Shown here piece after piece: positions 24,401-33,849 of a DNA stretch of 64,000 bases. Origin of the DNA: Lepidurus packardi (taxonomy: Eukaryota; Arthropoda; Branchiopoda; Notostraca; Triopsidae); assembly GCA_023053545.1 (NCBI GenBank), contig JAKZAN010000004.1, positions 10,664,001-10,728,000 of the forward strand. The letters are read 5' to 3'. Positions within the stretch are counted from its first letter, which is position 1; the number at the start of each line of letters is the position of its first letter. The notes under the pieces are model-generated. The model saw only the letters and a list, made by a program, of their open reading frames with translations. It was not told the origin of the DNA and ran no database searches. The position numbers and the translations under genes are program-made.

Positions 24401-27400
24401 TTCGGAGAACGTTTTAAGGATGTTTGTAGACTACCGCGGAACAGACCGATGCTACTTTTTCGACCAAGAAAGCCTTTTCGCTAATGTCAATTTATATTTG
24501 CTTTGCAAGGCATAACGACTTACCGTGGAATATCCGAAAGTTCGCGGGCGGAAGATTATCCAATTTAAACTTGTCCGGAGACTTGAGAAGCGTGGAACCT
24601 TGGAGTCGGAGTCCGTGGTCCCATACGGATCTGCCTCGATTACGAGAAGGTCGAGTTGGAGCTCAGGTACTAATATTATTATTACTAGATTTTATTTTTT
24701 TTAACAAAACGTAAATATTGAAGAGGCTTAAAATAACGGAGAACCTGAATTTCAACAGGAATAAAATCAAATAAAAGGCACGATGTTATGTTATGCGAAC
24801 TTTTTCTTCTTTTTTCTCTCTATCTTTACTGAAGACTTGCTTGTTAAAAACTTTCTATAAGAAGGACTTCTAAGAAGGAAGGACTTTCTAAGAAGGACTA
24901 AGAAGGAAGAACGTACCTTTGTCATTGCTGAAGTATATAGTTCCCTAGATAGAAGGCAAAGTGAAAGGAAAAATTGAAGCAAGTTTTAGTTTGTGAATAA
25001 GGCAATTTGATCAGTCACTATCACGTGTACAGATATTTTTCCTTAAATTGATTCACTCTTTCCGCTCCATAAGATGGGAATTGTGATTTCTTTAATGTTC
25101 TTTTTAACCTACGTGGAAAATAAACACTTAACGCTCCCGTATACCTTTAGCCCATTGATGCGAAACAATCACAGATGGCACTGTTTGTTATTGTTCCGCC
25201 AGTGCCTAGCTAAGGTATACGTGAGCCTTAATTTACCTTAATAATTAATTTTGCTTCACTTCATGCACGAGATTTAGTCGAAACTTAATACATTCTGAAT
25301 TACAGTAATTTTCAGACAAATTCGTGGCGTCTTAGGTTGGCCTCGGAAGATAGTTTGTGCACGGAATATAGTTAAGGGAACCCGTGTTCAACTTGTTGAG
25401 ATCAGACGCGAAGAGTAATGGTGCAGCTTAACGAAAGTGGACAGTAATAGTTGAGATCTGACCCCTTGTTTTTGCTCTCTTTTTCATACGAGGATGACAC
25501 GAGGATGACAAAGTACCCATGAAAATAGCTTCGCGAAGTCATGTTTATCTTCTTTTCTCTTTGAGAAACAGTTTTGGGCGGCGTTTGTTCCTTGTGGAGC
25601 GCAGTTCCTGGATGCTGTCAAGTTAACGTTGGAACAGATTGATCTCATCAAACGTTTGGTCGCCAAGTACCCGGCCTACCTCAAACTCGCCCTAGATGCC
25701 CAAGGTAAGCTATACACGATTCTTCCACAAGATTCTTGGAATTTCAAGTGACACTTTGGTGTCTTCATTTCGCAAAACTCTTCGTACGACAAAGTTGCAA
25801 ACGACGTATTTGACGCTTGGATTCAAGTTTTGGCGAGTTTAATGTCCCATTTAAGAAACCCACGGCGTGAGTCGTGCGAGTCCAGTTTCACCCGGACTTC
25901 CGTATAGTTACGGTTAATTAACGTCCAGGAAATTCTATCTTGGGAGTTTTAGGACAGGAACCTTGTAGCTGGGCGACAGTCTTGGCAACATGGCAAGTAC
26001 GAGTGTGCTTATGCAGGCAACGACGGAGGTACTGTACATATATGGACGGCACGAGTTATGTCAATTAAGGAGACCTCTCTCTCACTCTCTACTCTCTGGG
26101 CATCGTTTTCTCATCGAGTTCTATATAAGCACAGAGAGTAGTTTTATGACTTTCGACGATGCACAGTAACAATACGCCAATTTAGTCCAGGATGTTTGTT
26201 ATATACACCGGGGGACGTATAATATTCCCGTTAATCAAGCAACACACCGGACTTGTCCTGTACCCTGAAGGTGGTTATTGGCTACTTCCCAAAACCAGCT
26301 GCACACAAAATTAGCCACATTATACGCCAAATGATCCCTGTAATGGACTACCGAATTCCTATCACGCGTGCGACATAGTACAGAATCCCTTAATTACTCC
26401 GGAAGTTCGGAACAACACCGTAGGAGGTACAGTACTTCTCCAGATTTAAACATCAAATGCAAACTAACAAGCTTTTGCTTTCAACGTTTATCCATCATCT
26501 TTTATTTACTTCTTCACATTTTAAATTGGAGAAGTAACACCCGTGGGCATCACAGTTATTTCATCACACTGGGACCAGCGTTCTGGATCGATGCTTTTCG
26601 TGTGATCTTAGATCATTTTCGATCGTCGTCAACTTCTGTCAACACGATCAGATCAAAGGTTGCCAAACTTCAGAAAATTTAGATCTGATCGAAAAAGATC
26701 CACATCGATCAGACTAGATCAAAGATCCGCTCAAAGTTCCGATCATTTTATGTAAAACAATAGTAGGAATAAACTGTGTTAGAAACAGAATATAAAAAAT
26801 TTGGAACGGTGACCATTAGATGGCCTGACTTTGGATCGGTCGGGATCGGTAAATTTCCCGTAGAAGTCGATCAGATCACTATTGGCAATCAGCTGATCTA
26901 TTCTTCACTGAGTGAATAACCTAACCAAATCTAATCTAACCTAACGTTTAAAGCATGTTTTAATTTCCCCGCCTCTTTTTTCCTATAAACCTCGGGCTTT
27001 ATTTTGCAGCAAGCGGCAACGCTGTGGCTGGGTCGGATTGGAGTTGAATCTATGCCAACGGGATGGCTTGGCGCGCAACTTGAAAACTGCCTTCCGTTCA
27101 ACTGCGTCCCAGGTGCATAGTAGAACTCGAGACGATCCCTAAGCATGTCTTGACAATACTGACAAACGGAGGGTCGTTTTATCGCCAACGAGAGCTGTCC
27201 AACGTAAAAACTGGTGAACGGATCAGTTCACAATAAAACGCACCCTAACTATACCGAGCATTGCAGTCCTCTTTCCGGTAAGTGGTAACAGGTATGGACA
27301 GTTTCCAACGACCATAGCGAACTGTCACTTCTGGTCAAAATCGGACGTTTTAGTTTAACTAACTATACCGAGCAGTGCAGTCCCCTTTTAGGCAAGTCTT

Positions 27401-30400
27401 AACAAGTCTGGACTGTTTTCGACGACCACAGCGGCAAGTTCTAACAGGTCTGGACTGTTTCCAACAACCCTGGCGGCAAGTCCTAACAGCAACGCGCCAG
27501 TCGACTCGACAAAAGGACTTGCGAACCCCGACTTTGGGACTAGGTCAGGTTAGGTTAAGACTAGGTTAAGTTAGGAGTTTGTAGTCCTTAAGTCGGGTTT
27601 AGTACTAACAGGTCTGGACTGTTTCCAAAGACCGTAGCAAACTATTTCTACTGGTAGTCAGCAAAGGGGGAGAAAACGAAAGTTTTACGTGGCACTAAAA
27701 GTGTCTGTATATATACATAAGCTTCCAAGTTGAAAGATGCAAAGCTCCTTCACGTCTCGGGGCTTCTTTGGGTTGAGTTACCTTAAGAGACTCGAAATCT
27801 TCGGGTAGGGAGATTCTGGCCCTTATTGGCGATAAGGCAGTCTGAACTTTTTGTGTGAAATGGGGTAGTATAGGTCTCCCAAGGCCCGAAAGCAACTTAA
27901 ATTGAAGGTAATCAAATGTTGGTGTCTTCTTTCTAGGAATCGAAGAGACTCATCGCGATGGGAAGATCGCGAGCCTCATTGGAATCGAAGGGGGGCATTC
28001 CATCGGCAACAGTTTGGCCGTTTTGCGCAATTTATACGAACTAGGCGCCCGGTACATGACCTTGACTAGTACCTGCAGTACCCCTTGGTAATGCTCATTT
28101 CATTGGCCTATTCATTTCGGAACGTTTTATGATTTTATATTCGATTTCCTGGGTATTTTTTCTCGTGGAATTGCTTGTAATGGCTCCTCATTTGCATGAC
28201 AATAAATACTTATGCTTGCTGACCTTTCTCTTCTTTGCCAGGGCAGACTGCTCCTTTGCAGAAACCGATAGCCAGCATTTACGACATGGGGGACTCACAG
28301 CATTCGGAAAGGTATTACCTAAACGAACCCCATTCAATCCCAAAACGTATTTTCAACCAACTTCAAACTCCCAACATAAAACTAAGCCAGCTTTTCTTTA
28401 ACTCTCTTTGGGCTGTAAACCCCAAACTACCCACGTTGCTACCGTCGCCAAGCATTGCCAAAAAGTATTGACACGCCCACCCAGATAACTCAAGCTTAGC
28501 TCGGAGATCATTTAAGCCATTTCTTACAGATATTCATCTCCATCTCTGTTTTTTTTTAAAAAGAGGCATAAATTACTCACTTTATTTCACAATAACCTCA
28601 CGTTTAAGCAAAGTAGAGGTTGAGGTTCGGGAATGCGCTAGGACCAAGCATCTTGAGCAAGATGGAATCCAATTGAATATTTTACTTTTAGGGACGCCAG
28701 AAGGAACAGAACGCCCTATATAGACGTCGTGGAGGAAATAAGACAGGCACATGGGAACCACTATAGAAGTGATGGCTCCTTTACGGCTTTTGCCAGTCGA
28801 AAATTTAACGAATGATAATTGCCCTTACAAGTGGCTTGGCGCTGGAGTTCCATCAGGCTCGGCAGAAAAAGAAGTTATTAAAAAAAAACATTCCTAGACC
28901 GGCAGAGCTCACCAGATCTGCACAGAAATGTAATATAGCCCATGAAAGAAAGGGCCAAAAAAAAAAGCTATAAGATCTCGGAAGCAATTGCACACCTAAG
29001 CGAGGCAGAACAACGGCATAATAACCCTAGATACAAAAGCTACCTTCTTTTTTTTAGTTATCGTTATTAACCTTTGTTAGATTGCCTGTAACCATAAACA
29101 GTGAGCCAAAACGCTATTGACTCGATTTTATCCTTGATTCGCTACTATAAACGCTATTTCACCAACAACAATAGTCATGCAAGCGTAAAGCTTGTAATAC
29201 CCGGTTTTTATAGAGCTTGTTTTTCAATTCTAGGAAATCAAGCTGCATCTAACATGGGGAGACCTTGTGGGTGTTTAAAAATAAAATAAAAAAATAAGAC
29301 TCCCTAGAGGAAATTGAACCAATGTAAATATTCCCAGCAAATTAGTGTTATCTTATGCATAGGAAACGAAAACCGACTGTTCAATTGGGGGCATGAATAA
29401 ACGTAATATGGATGAGCTTTCGACATTGTGATTGACGTTAACATGGGCAAAGTTTTGCATGGGGTAATTAGGATTTGCATTCGAAAGAAACTTTCGGTTC
29501 GATTTAAACCGGCCAATGGTAATTGTTTTCTTTTGTCAATATGCCTTTGTGGGTGGAGCCTCGAAGTGAGGGTCAAAGAGAGCACCTTGTTAGCGTGGGG
29601 TGGTTGCAAGTGCAAATAATAGGAAAAGAAATAAGACTCTTGAAACTGATGGAAAGCCAACACTGTTCTACCTTAATGGAATCGATCCATTAAAAGCGTC
29701 GTGAAGTAAAACTCGCGAGTTTTTCCCCACTAAGAAAACGGATAAAGAACTCTCTAAGAGACTTTGCACGATCCGAAGAAAGTTTAACAAGGTTCAAGAG
29801 GAGTTCCTCCTTACCCTCCATAGTTACATCCATCGAGCAAAGACTTGAACCGCAGTAGTGCAAACAGCAATTGACAACATACTTACAACATACAATTCTT
29901 ACAACATACCCTCCAAAAACTACCCAACTTTCTTTTTCTCTTGCACGTCCGTACGCCACTATCACAATAGCTGTCGCTATAGCTGCCAAGTTTGTTTCCC
30001 GCTACCAATCAGGCGATACAAAAACGAACAACAGAAGAGTGAGTTGGTAAACAAGTTCACTAAGCCACGTGTAAACAGTTATTTGTACAACACATATTTC
30101 TTCCTTCAACCACTTTTGTTCCTGCCCCAGCACACGCTTGAAGTGCATTTGCACCTCAAAAAGGTTGCGAAATGCGATTGAATTTCAAAACATGCTCTTA
30201 CATTGTTCCCTCAGTGTTTCCAAGGAGACAAATGTGGGCTACAATACGACCTTGAAGAAACCTTCAATACTTTGCTGTTGTTTTTTTCACTCTCAAGTAG
30301 GGCAATGTAGTTTATGTTCCTTTTCAGTGCACGTGTCAGTTATTGACACGGTTCAGGGCAGTCGTTGCTGGCCGGGACTCGTAGCGTTACTCCGGCTTGC

Positions 30401-32292
30401 GCTTTCCGGTTACCCAACACTGGACGTCGATACGGTAACCGAGCGGATGCCCATACAAGCGGGAGTAGTGCGAAGAGTCGCGGGCAGCGGGTTGGGTCAT
30501 AGGCGGTAACTTCTTCACTGGATTTGAAAGCCGAATATGTTTATTTTCTGTTTTAATAAAAATTGGTATGACACACGGTACTATTCCTCTTTCATTCCCG
30601 TAGTTCAAACTCTACAATTGTCTTCCATTTAATTAAAAAAATCACCAAAAGTTGCAAAAAGCCCAAACTTTGAAAGTAGCATGTTCGCTGACTTGTTGAG
30701 TTTTTCTTCCCAACATTCAAATAAAGCTTGCAACCATGTGAAATACATTGCCTAAGTACATGTCGTTTGGTTTCGCACTAGGTGTTAAAAAAAGAAAACT
30801 TTTGTTTTAAATTGCTTTCAAATCTGGGGTGACAAGCCGTTTTCGAGAAATCTTGTTCTGAAAGCTCGAAAACTTGATTTGGGACATTGTGCTGCTACAG
30901 CAAAGTGTAGCGAAAAATTGCACTTTTCGGAATAGAAACTTTTACCCGCAATTAGCTGTAAGTTTCTTTTTGTTAACTTTCTTGCGCAAGGCTTCCACAA
31001 AACAATAATAAACATCAGCGCCATCTGTGACAGTTTCGCATCAATAGGCTAAGGTACACGGGAGCCTTAAACCAAACAAGTTAAAGATGTTACAATTGAA
31101 AAGCTATCGATTAACTTGTCCCGAACCCCCGCACACCTCTGGAACATGCCAAAAACCTCTTTATTAACTTGTACTTATGGATTCGTTTCAGTTGGTCATT
31201 AAAGAAATGAACCGTCTGGGCATGATTGTGGATTTGGCTCACGTGTCATTGTCGACCATGCACGATGCCATTACCGTGTCCAAAGCTCCTGTCATCGTTT
31301 CTCATTCGTCTGCCCGGGCTTTGTGTAACACATCAAGGAACGTGCCTGACGAAGTGCTACACCGAATAGTAATTCCATTTGCAAATTGCCTTTGCCAGTG
31401 TAAAACCTGCCAGACTTTGTAACACAGCTTTATGGAGCAATTCCACCTTTGCTACTTTATAGAAAAAGCTCAAAAAACTAATCGAGGAGTTCATAGCAAC
31501 GCATAAGTGTGCACAACAGTTTTTTTTCTCATCTTTCTCTCGTCGCTTTTAATTGCTCCATATGCTCGCAGCACTAGAACAGAGTTCATAATAAATTTTT
31601 TAATTATCATGTTTTCCCCTTTTTCCCTTTCTCCTCATATAGACGACAAATGGAGGCCTAGTTATGGTAAACTTTTTTACTCACTTCATCACTTGCAATA
31701 AAACGGCTACCTTACAAGATGTCATTGGTAAACCTCCTTTTTACATCATTTTAATAATTAATTGTAATTGCAAACCTCATTTAGCGCATATTAATCACAT
31801 TCGCCAAGTGGCAGGCATAGACCACGTGGGGCTTGGAGCGGGTTACGATGGCATCAATTCGTAAGTCTCTTCGTTCCTATGACAATTTTCAATCACAACC
31901 TTCCTCAAATGAATTATTTTTTTTTTATTTTTTTTTAAGGACGCCACGTGGCCTGGAAGATGTCTCGAGGTACCCTTACTTACTCGCAGAGTTATTAAAA
32001 GACTCGAGCTGGTCGATAGAAGACGTACAAAAATTAGCAGGCTTGAATTTTTTACGGATCTTTAAAGAAGTGGAAAAGGTTGGTAAGATGTTGTGATGTA
32101 AAACAGAATACATAATAAAGTGTTTCCTTTTTTTCCCTCACCAAACGAAATCTTCTTACCAAGATCTGCTTTATCTTCTCCTTGATGCAGGTAAAAGAGG
32201 AATGGAGAAAAGCTGACGTTTTGCCCGAAGAAGCTACAATTTCGACGGAAGATGTCCGAGGCCATACACAGTGCACCTATCTGGGTTTATGA
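4737..32292 (+). CDS. Membrane dipeptidase (renal dipeptidase family, M19), type II membrane form
   Basis: Zinc dipeptidase of the DPEP family, normally cleaving dipeptides at the cell surface. Exons: 4737-4874, 16014-16242, 21444-21606, 24510-24666, 25572-25704, 27937-28087, 28242-28311, 31192-31368, 31643-31727, 31785-31860, 31940-32078, 32191-32292; phases all agree, giving 539 aa. Residues 1-129 form an N-terminal extension with QCNCTCNH near 28-34 and eight consecutive His at 78-85. A hydrophobic segment (130-152) should be a signal anchor. The catalytic domain follows: H178-x-D180, E291 in IEGGHS, H364 in LAHVS and H385 in SHSS are the expected zinc ligands. Two substrate-site positions differ from human DPEP1: S318 replaces the His of LTHSC, and G454 replaces the first Asp of GGDFDG. 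There is no C-terminal GPI signal. The start is the first ATG after an in-frame stop; joining exon 1 across 11 kb rests on phase and composition. The exon 11 donor is GTTGGT, with an alternative at 32084. Confidence 0.93.
4887..5125. repeat. Foldback element with GACTCGACAA core arms (family 1)
   Basis: The 25-bp arms at 4887-4911 and 5101-5125 are inverted complements with one mismatch. Inside them lie further mirrored phrases (CCCCGACACAAGGACG on the left, CTTATGTCGGGG on the right). The spacer is AT-rich. Related sequence recurs at 6900-7185, 17114-17445, 27480-27640 and 33850-34065, so this is a dispersed non-coding family. The element starts 12 bp after the splice donor of dipeptidase exon 1. 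No transposase or clear target-site duplication was seen. Confidence 0.75.
5695..6427 (+). pseudogene. Possible exon remnants with a PIP-box (unidentified; XPG/Rad2-like tail is one guess)
   Basis: Three plus-strand open segments sit inside dipeptidase intron 1. Segment 5695-5850 follows an ATAG acceptor-like site and contains [12 protein letters not shown]. Segment 6037-6074 lies between an AG acceptor and a GTAAGG donor and encodes [10 protein letters not shown], which fits the PCNA-binding PIP-box QxxLxxYF (6040-6063). Segment 6234-6427 encodes a very Lys/Arg-rich tail ending in a stop. A VDES element, a PIP-box and a basic tail occur in that order in XPG-type nucleases, but the similarity is weak and I cannot join the pieces with confidence. 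It may be a decayed copy, a nested gene or chance. An A-rich run follows at 6453. Confidence 0.22.
6453..6495. repeat. Poly-A tract in an intron
   Basis: A nearly uninterrupted run of A (about 37 or more bases) on the plus strand follows the Lys-rich open segment that ends at 6427. Such tracts can mark the 3' end of a retroposed copy. No target-site duplication or consistent upstream reverse-transcribed gene could be shown, so it is recorded only as a homopolymer. Confidence 0.8.
6900..7185. repeat. Family 1 foldback element, copy 2, with trailing GGTTA-type sequence
   Basis: The arms at 6953-6976 and 7040-7063 are inverted complements with a few mismatches around GACTCGACAAGAGGACTACG. A second direct unit with the same core follows (about 7080-7140). 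The element ends in CTTAACCTAGCCTAGC and CTAACC blocks, the complement of TTAGG-like repeats. The phrase CCCCGACTTAA is shared with the copies at 17.3 and 27.5 kb. Nothing coding was seen. Confidence 0.7.
7376..7490 (-). repeat. Dispersed repeat family 3 (TGACGTCAC-containing), reverse copy
   Basis: Read on the minus strand, this segment runs TTCTAAGAACGA, GAGTTATTGGCAT, CAAACTTTG, then TGACGTCAC. The same order is found on the plus strand at 22484-22600. The tandem pair at 13768-14175 carries related GAGTTATGGATG and CGTGACGTCAT phrases. The family has no coding capacity and repeatedly carries a palindromic TGACGTCA, the cAMP-response-element core; whether that site is used is unknown. Confidence 0.6.
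9541..10210 (+). repeat. Dispersed repeat family 2 (TCACAGATGGC), longest copy
   Basis: It opens with about four diverged 20-bp units of the type GGTATACTTAGCATCAATAA (9541-9622). These are followed by CGAAACTCGGATGAAAAGTCACAGATGGCC-like sequence and then by CTTGTCACCACAG and a CCGTGCTAACAGCC segment (to about 10210). Copies lie at 20460-20735, 25120-25232 and, reversed, at 30790-31070. No open reading frame resembles a transposase. It is probably a non-autonomous interspersed repeat. Confidence 0.68.
11220..11960. repeat. Degenerate AT-rich tandem array
   Basis: Phrases of the form AAATTC-nn-TCAATTT-n-CAnnA-n-TCAA recur through this stretch (for example near 11710, 11785, 11880 and 11440) with irregular spacing of several tens of bases. 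The region is strongly AT-rich and lacks open frames. It looks like an old satellite-like array within dipeptidase intron 1. Confidence 0.45.
12399..12500. promoter_or_regulatory. Duplicated perfect palindrome with paired AACAATG sites
   Basis: Positions 12399-12421 and 12478-12500 each read TTTCATTGTTG-n-CAACAATGAAA, a perfect 11-bp-arm inverted repeat with a single central base (A or G). They lie in two direct copies of a roughly 79-bp unit that also shares GAAATCCCACTTTC. CATTGTT/AACAATG matches the core recognised by SOX-type HMG proteins, so each palindrome presents two opposed SOX-like half-sites. Regulatory use is inferred; a foldback origin is equally possible. Confidence 0.45.
13768..14175 (+). 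repeat. Tandem pair of family 3 repeats (about 206 bp each)
   Basis: The two units, about 13768-13973 and 13974-14175, share TAGCTTC, TGCGAGGAATAGTA, GAGTTA-GGATG-TTGAAG, CCTAGC-CCAT and CGTGACGTCAT in the same order. Identity is roughly 75 percent by eye. Both carry the palindrome TGACGTCA. They belong with the elements at 7376-7490 and 22484-22600. Confidence 0.65.
15460..15645. repeat. Simple tandem array of CCTATGAAA-type units
   Basis: A 9- to 11-bp motif, ATTCCTATGAAA or ATTTCCTATGAAA, is repeated about a dozen times, interrupted by AATTTTAAATT and AAGGGAA blocks that themselves recur about every 65 bp. It is a locally expanded AT-rich minisatellite about 370 bp upstream of dipeptidase exon 2. 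Confidence 0.8.
17114..17445. repeat. Family 1 element with three 62-bp tandem units and telomere-like GGTTA blocks
   Basis: Units starting at 17114, 17176 and 17238 are almost identical (GGACTCTGTATTTGAACGGG, then CCTTCCGGCAACGCGAC and AAGGACGACTCAGTAGG). They are followed by the left arm GACGACTCGACAATAGGACT (17281 onward), the phrase GAACCCCGATT, four GGTTAG-type repeats (about 17335-17390), and an inverted right arm from 17414 (CGTAGTCCTATTG, then GAGTCGTCC). This is the best-preserved copy of the family. TTAGG is the usual arthropod telomere unit. Confidence 0.75.
17640..18370. repeat. Degenerate AT-rich satellite-like array
   Basis: The first part (about 17755-17850) is a clean tandem of TTTTGAAGAATTAAA units. 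Beyond it, phrases such as GGGATATTTCTGCAAATTT, TTACAAACT and TTTCAGG recur every 40-70 bp with decay to about 18360. There is no coding potential. The array lies in dipeptidase intron 2. Confidence 0.6.
20460..20735 (+). repeat. Dispersed repeat family 2, copy
   Basis: It begins GGCTCCTGTATTCCTTAGC and continues GCGAAACAGTCACAGATGGC, GATGTTTGTTATGG, CTTGTCACCACAG, then CTAACCGCC, CTTCCCATGCTAACCGCC and AAGGCATACGG. The same ordered phrases are found at 9640-10210. The right-hand CCCATGCTAACCGCC part marks a segment absent from the shorter copy at 25.1 kb. Confidence 0.65.
21607..24509 (+). other. Dipeptidase intron 3 (2.9 kb)
   Basis: The intron separates the transmembrane exon from the exon carrying the HxD zinc motif. 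It holds a family 3 repeat copy (22484-22600) and a further CGTGACGTCAGG site near 22790. The short open frames at 23537-23909 on the minus strand and 23770-24051 on the plus strand overlap each other and look like low-complexity K/R- or F-rich translations. Nothing else is recognised. Confidence 0.6.
22484..22600 (+). repeat. Dispersed repeat family 3, copy
   Basis: Ordered phrases TTCTAAGAACGA, GAACAGCCGTTCACGAGTTAT, GGCATGCAAACTTTG and TGACGTCACG match the reverse copy at 7376-7490. The downstream flank contains two GCGTGGCTAC-type segments. No coding capacity was seen. Confidence 0.6.
24667..25571 (+). other. Dipeptidase intron 4
   Basis: A 905-bp intron between the HNDLPW-bearing exon and the exon opening FWAAF. 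It contains a short GAAGGACTTCTAAGAAGGA simple repeat near 24860-24915 and a partial family 2 repeat at 25120-25232. No other feature was recognised. Confidence 0.6.
25120..25232 (+). repeat. Dispersed repeat family 2, short copy
   Basis: ACGCTCCCGTATACCTTTAG, CCCATTGATGCGAAACAATC, ACAGATGGCACTG and GTTTGTTATTG are followed almost directly by AAGGTATACGTGAGCC. It therefore lacks the central part present in the copies at 9.6 and 20.5 kb. It may be an internal deletion derivative. Confidence 0.62.
26585..26898. repeat. GATC-dense degenerate repeat block
   Basis: I count 18 GATC tetranucleotides in about 315 bp, where roughly one would be expected by chance. They occur mainly as CGATCAGATCA, AGATCAAAGATC and GGATCGG. 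The block has no open frame and looks like a decayed tandem of a GATCA-type unit. Because GATC is its own complement, the sequence is locally rich in short palindromes. Confidence 0.7.
27278..27645. repeat. 42-bp tandem units flanking a family 1 core with GGTTA repeats
   Basis: Units of the form GGCAAGT-nn-TAACAGGTCTGGACTGTTTCCAACGACC occur at about 27278, 27391, 27433, 27475 (truncated) and 27602. Between the last two lies a family 1 core (CGACTCGACAAAAGGACTTG, GAACCCCGACTT) with TTAGG-like blocks (about 27540-27575) and a reversed phrase GTAGTCCTTAAGTCGGG. The insertion appears to have split the 42-bp array. Confidence 0.68.
28312..31191 (+). other. Dipeptidase intron 7 (2.9 kb)
   Basis: The intron lies between the LTAFGK exon and the exon opening [10 protein letters not shown]. 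It contains a reverse family 2 repeat at 30790-31070 ending 121 bp before the acceptor. Short open frames on both strands (29304-30181) show no recognisable domains. Nothing else was identified. Confidence 0.6.
30790..31070 (-). repeat. Dispersed repeat family 2, reverse copy
   Basis: On the minus strand it reads GGCTCCCGTGTACCTTAGCC, TATTGATGCGAAACTGTCAC, AGATGGCGCTGATGTTTATT, and later GGCTTGTCACCCCAG, matching the plus-strand copies at 9.6, 20.5 and 25.1 kb. It ends close to the splice acceptor of dipeptidase exon 8. Confidence 0.65.
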
Positions 32293-33327
32293 CCTTAGAA
32301 ACACAAGACTATAAACGGTTGTTAGCCCCCCGCCCCCGAAAAAAAATTTTAATGCTTCCAGCATACAAATGCGTTCATGCTGGAACTCCCTTTGAAAACA
32401 GGTGCTCCTCTTCCAACCATGCAAACGGATCTTTTGTAGTTTATAACGAAATGACCCAAGTCCTGAAAGCTTCAAGATTGCTCCTCCCTTCTTCACCTAG
32501 TTTTGACAATCAAAAGGGTCTAAAGGCGGTCGTTCCTCCGACTTCCGCTAGGACCGACTTCCCCAATGAGAAATGCTAACGAAAAAGGGGGTTGTGTAAA
32601 AGCATTCGTGGATTGTCCCTTCCAGCGAGTTTGAGTAACATATCAGCACAAGTGGCCAAAAGATAAGCCCAGCGTGAATTCGAACTCAATTATTAAACCC
32701 CCTCATGGTTTACCCCCCTGATCCTTCACTTCAAACTTCTGGTATGAAATACCTTTCCAAATTGATCACCACCTAGGGGAAACCGTGCAAGAAGTGGCGG
32801 GGAAAGTGTGCTTGAAGTCACTGCGCATTTTAACAATGTACAGCCATTTGTACCAAGAATAGAATATTCATAAGACAAACTTTGCTAGTGTGACAACTGA
32901 ATAGAAATCTGACTAACACCTTGTCTTGTGATTCATATCTCCTAAACAAAGTTTGGCTCTACCTGCACGGAAAAGACGGAAAAGAAAAAGAATACAATCA
33001 AAGAAAGACAAGGAATAAGTTTTTAAAGAAAACTTACTTTCGAGATGAATCTTTGGAGCCGCTGAAGTAGGTCGAAGGCACGGGCTTTAGTAGGAAGATT
33101 TCATAACAAAATTGTAGTCATATCGAAGTCGAGAAGTTGACAGTTCACTTTTGAGTGTCAAGCGTGAATTACTTTTCAACACGCATATTAGCATGTTATT
33201 GAAAAGTTCACACTAAGCATTGGCTAGCCCGACCGTTAAGAAAGCAGCAAACCCATAAAGCGGATTCAGTCAGGTTGTGGGAGGTGCCTAGAACCACACC
33301 AGAGCCTTATTTTTGTTTCAGGCGGGG

Positions 33328-33385
33328 TATTTTAGGTTAGGTTAGGTTAAGTTAGGTTGAATTGCTTAGGTTAGGTTTAGTTAGT
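33328..33385. repeat. Interstitial telomere-like (TTAGG)n block
   Basis: TTTTAGGTTAGGTTAGGTTA is followed by AGTTAGGTTG and CTTAGGTTAGG, about eight imperfect TTAGG units in 58 bp. This is the longest of several such blocks in the window (others near 17340, 26925 and 27545). The genes on both sides show it is interstitial rather than a chromosome end. Confidence 0.8.
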
Positions 33386-33849
33386 TTATTCTAATGGTTA
33401 TAAGCACCCTACGGCGTAGATCGCTTCAAAGACTAGGAAACAAAGTAGACCACGTGCACGTATGCGGGTTTTATGCGGTTGCTGAAAATTCCAAGAGGCG
33501 CCTTCTCCAAGATAGCTATATCCGGTTTTATGCGTTTGCAGCTTTCTAAACAGTCGGGCTAGCCTAACGGGTACATCCACCATATGCTTTCATTGGTGCC
33601 CGAACTGACTCCGGCCACCTATTGGGAAAAGTTGTCACTAATGCAGGGGTTGCAAGTGACGCCTTGAGCCGCCGCAGTCTAGAATACAGAAAGATATGAA
33701 CGGACTGCCATTTGCTCGGAAACTTGGAATCTGACAGTGAATTTGTAGATCACGGATATGTTTGCTGAGAATCCCAATTCGAAAAAATGCGATCTACCCA
33801 AATGTGTAGTATGGAAAGAATAATAAAAAGCACATTCGCTTGAGAACAC

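Larger units (their letters stand above)
25705..27936 (+). other. Dipeptidase intron 5 (2.2 kb)
   Basis: It contains the GATC-dense block at 26585-26898, short CTAACC-type telomere-like repeats at about 26920-26945, and the 42-bp repeat array with a family 1 core at 27278-27645. Small open frames here (for example 26368-26682) have no recognisable similarity. Confidence 0.6.

Noticed and set aside
32188..32200. Alternative acceptor/donor pair for dipeptidase exons 11-12 (donor GTAAGA at 32084 with acceptor at 32196)
   Set aside because: It also keeps a frame, but the TTGATGCAG acceptor at 32190 is better and gives EVEKVKEEW; left as an ambiguity rather than the main model.
33328..33385. TTAGG repeats as a true telomere or chromosome end
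   Set aside because: The block is under 60 bp, imperfect, and flanked by single-copy genes on both sides; similar short blocks sit inside introns.
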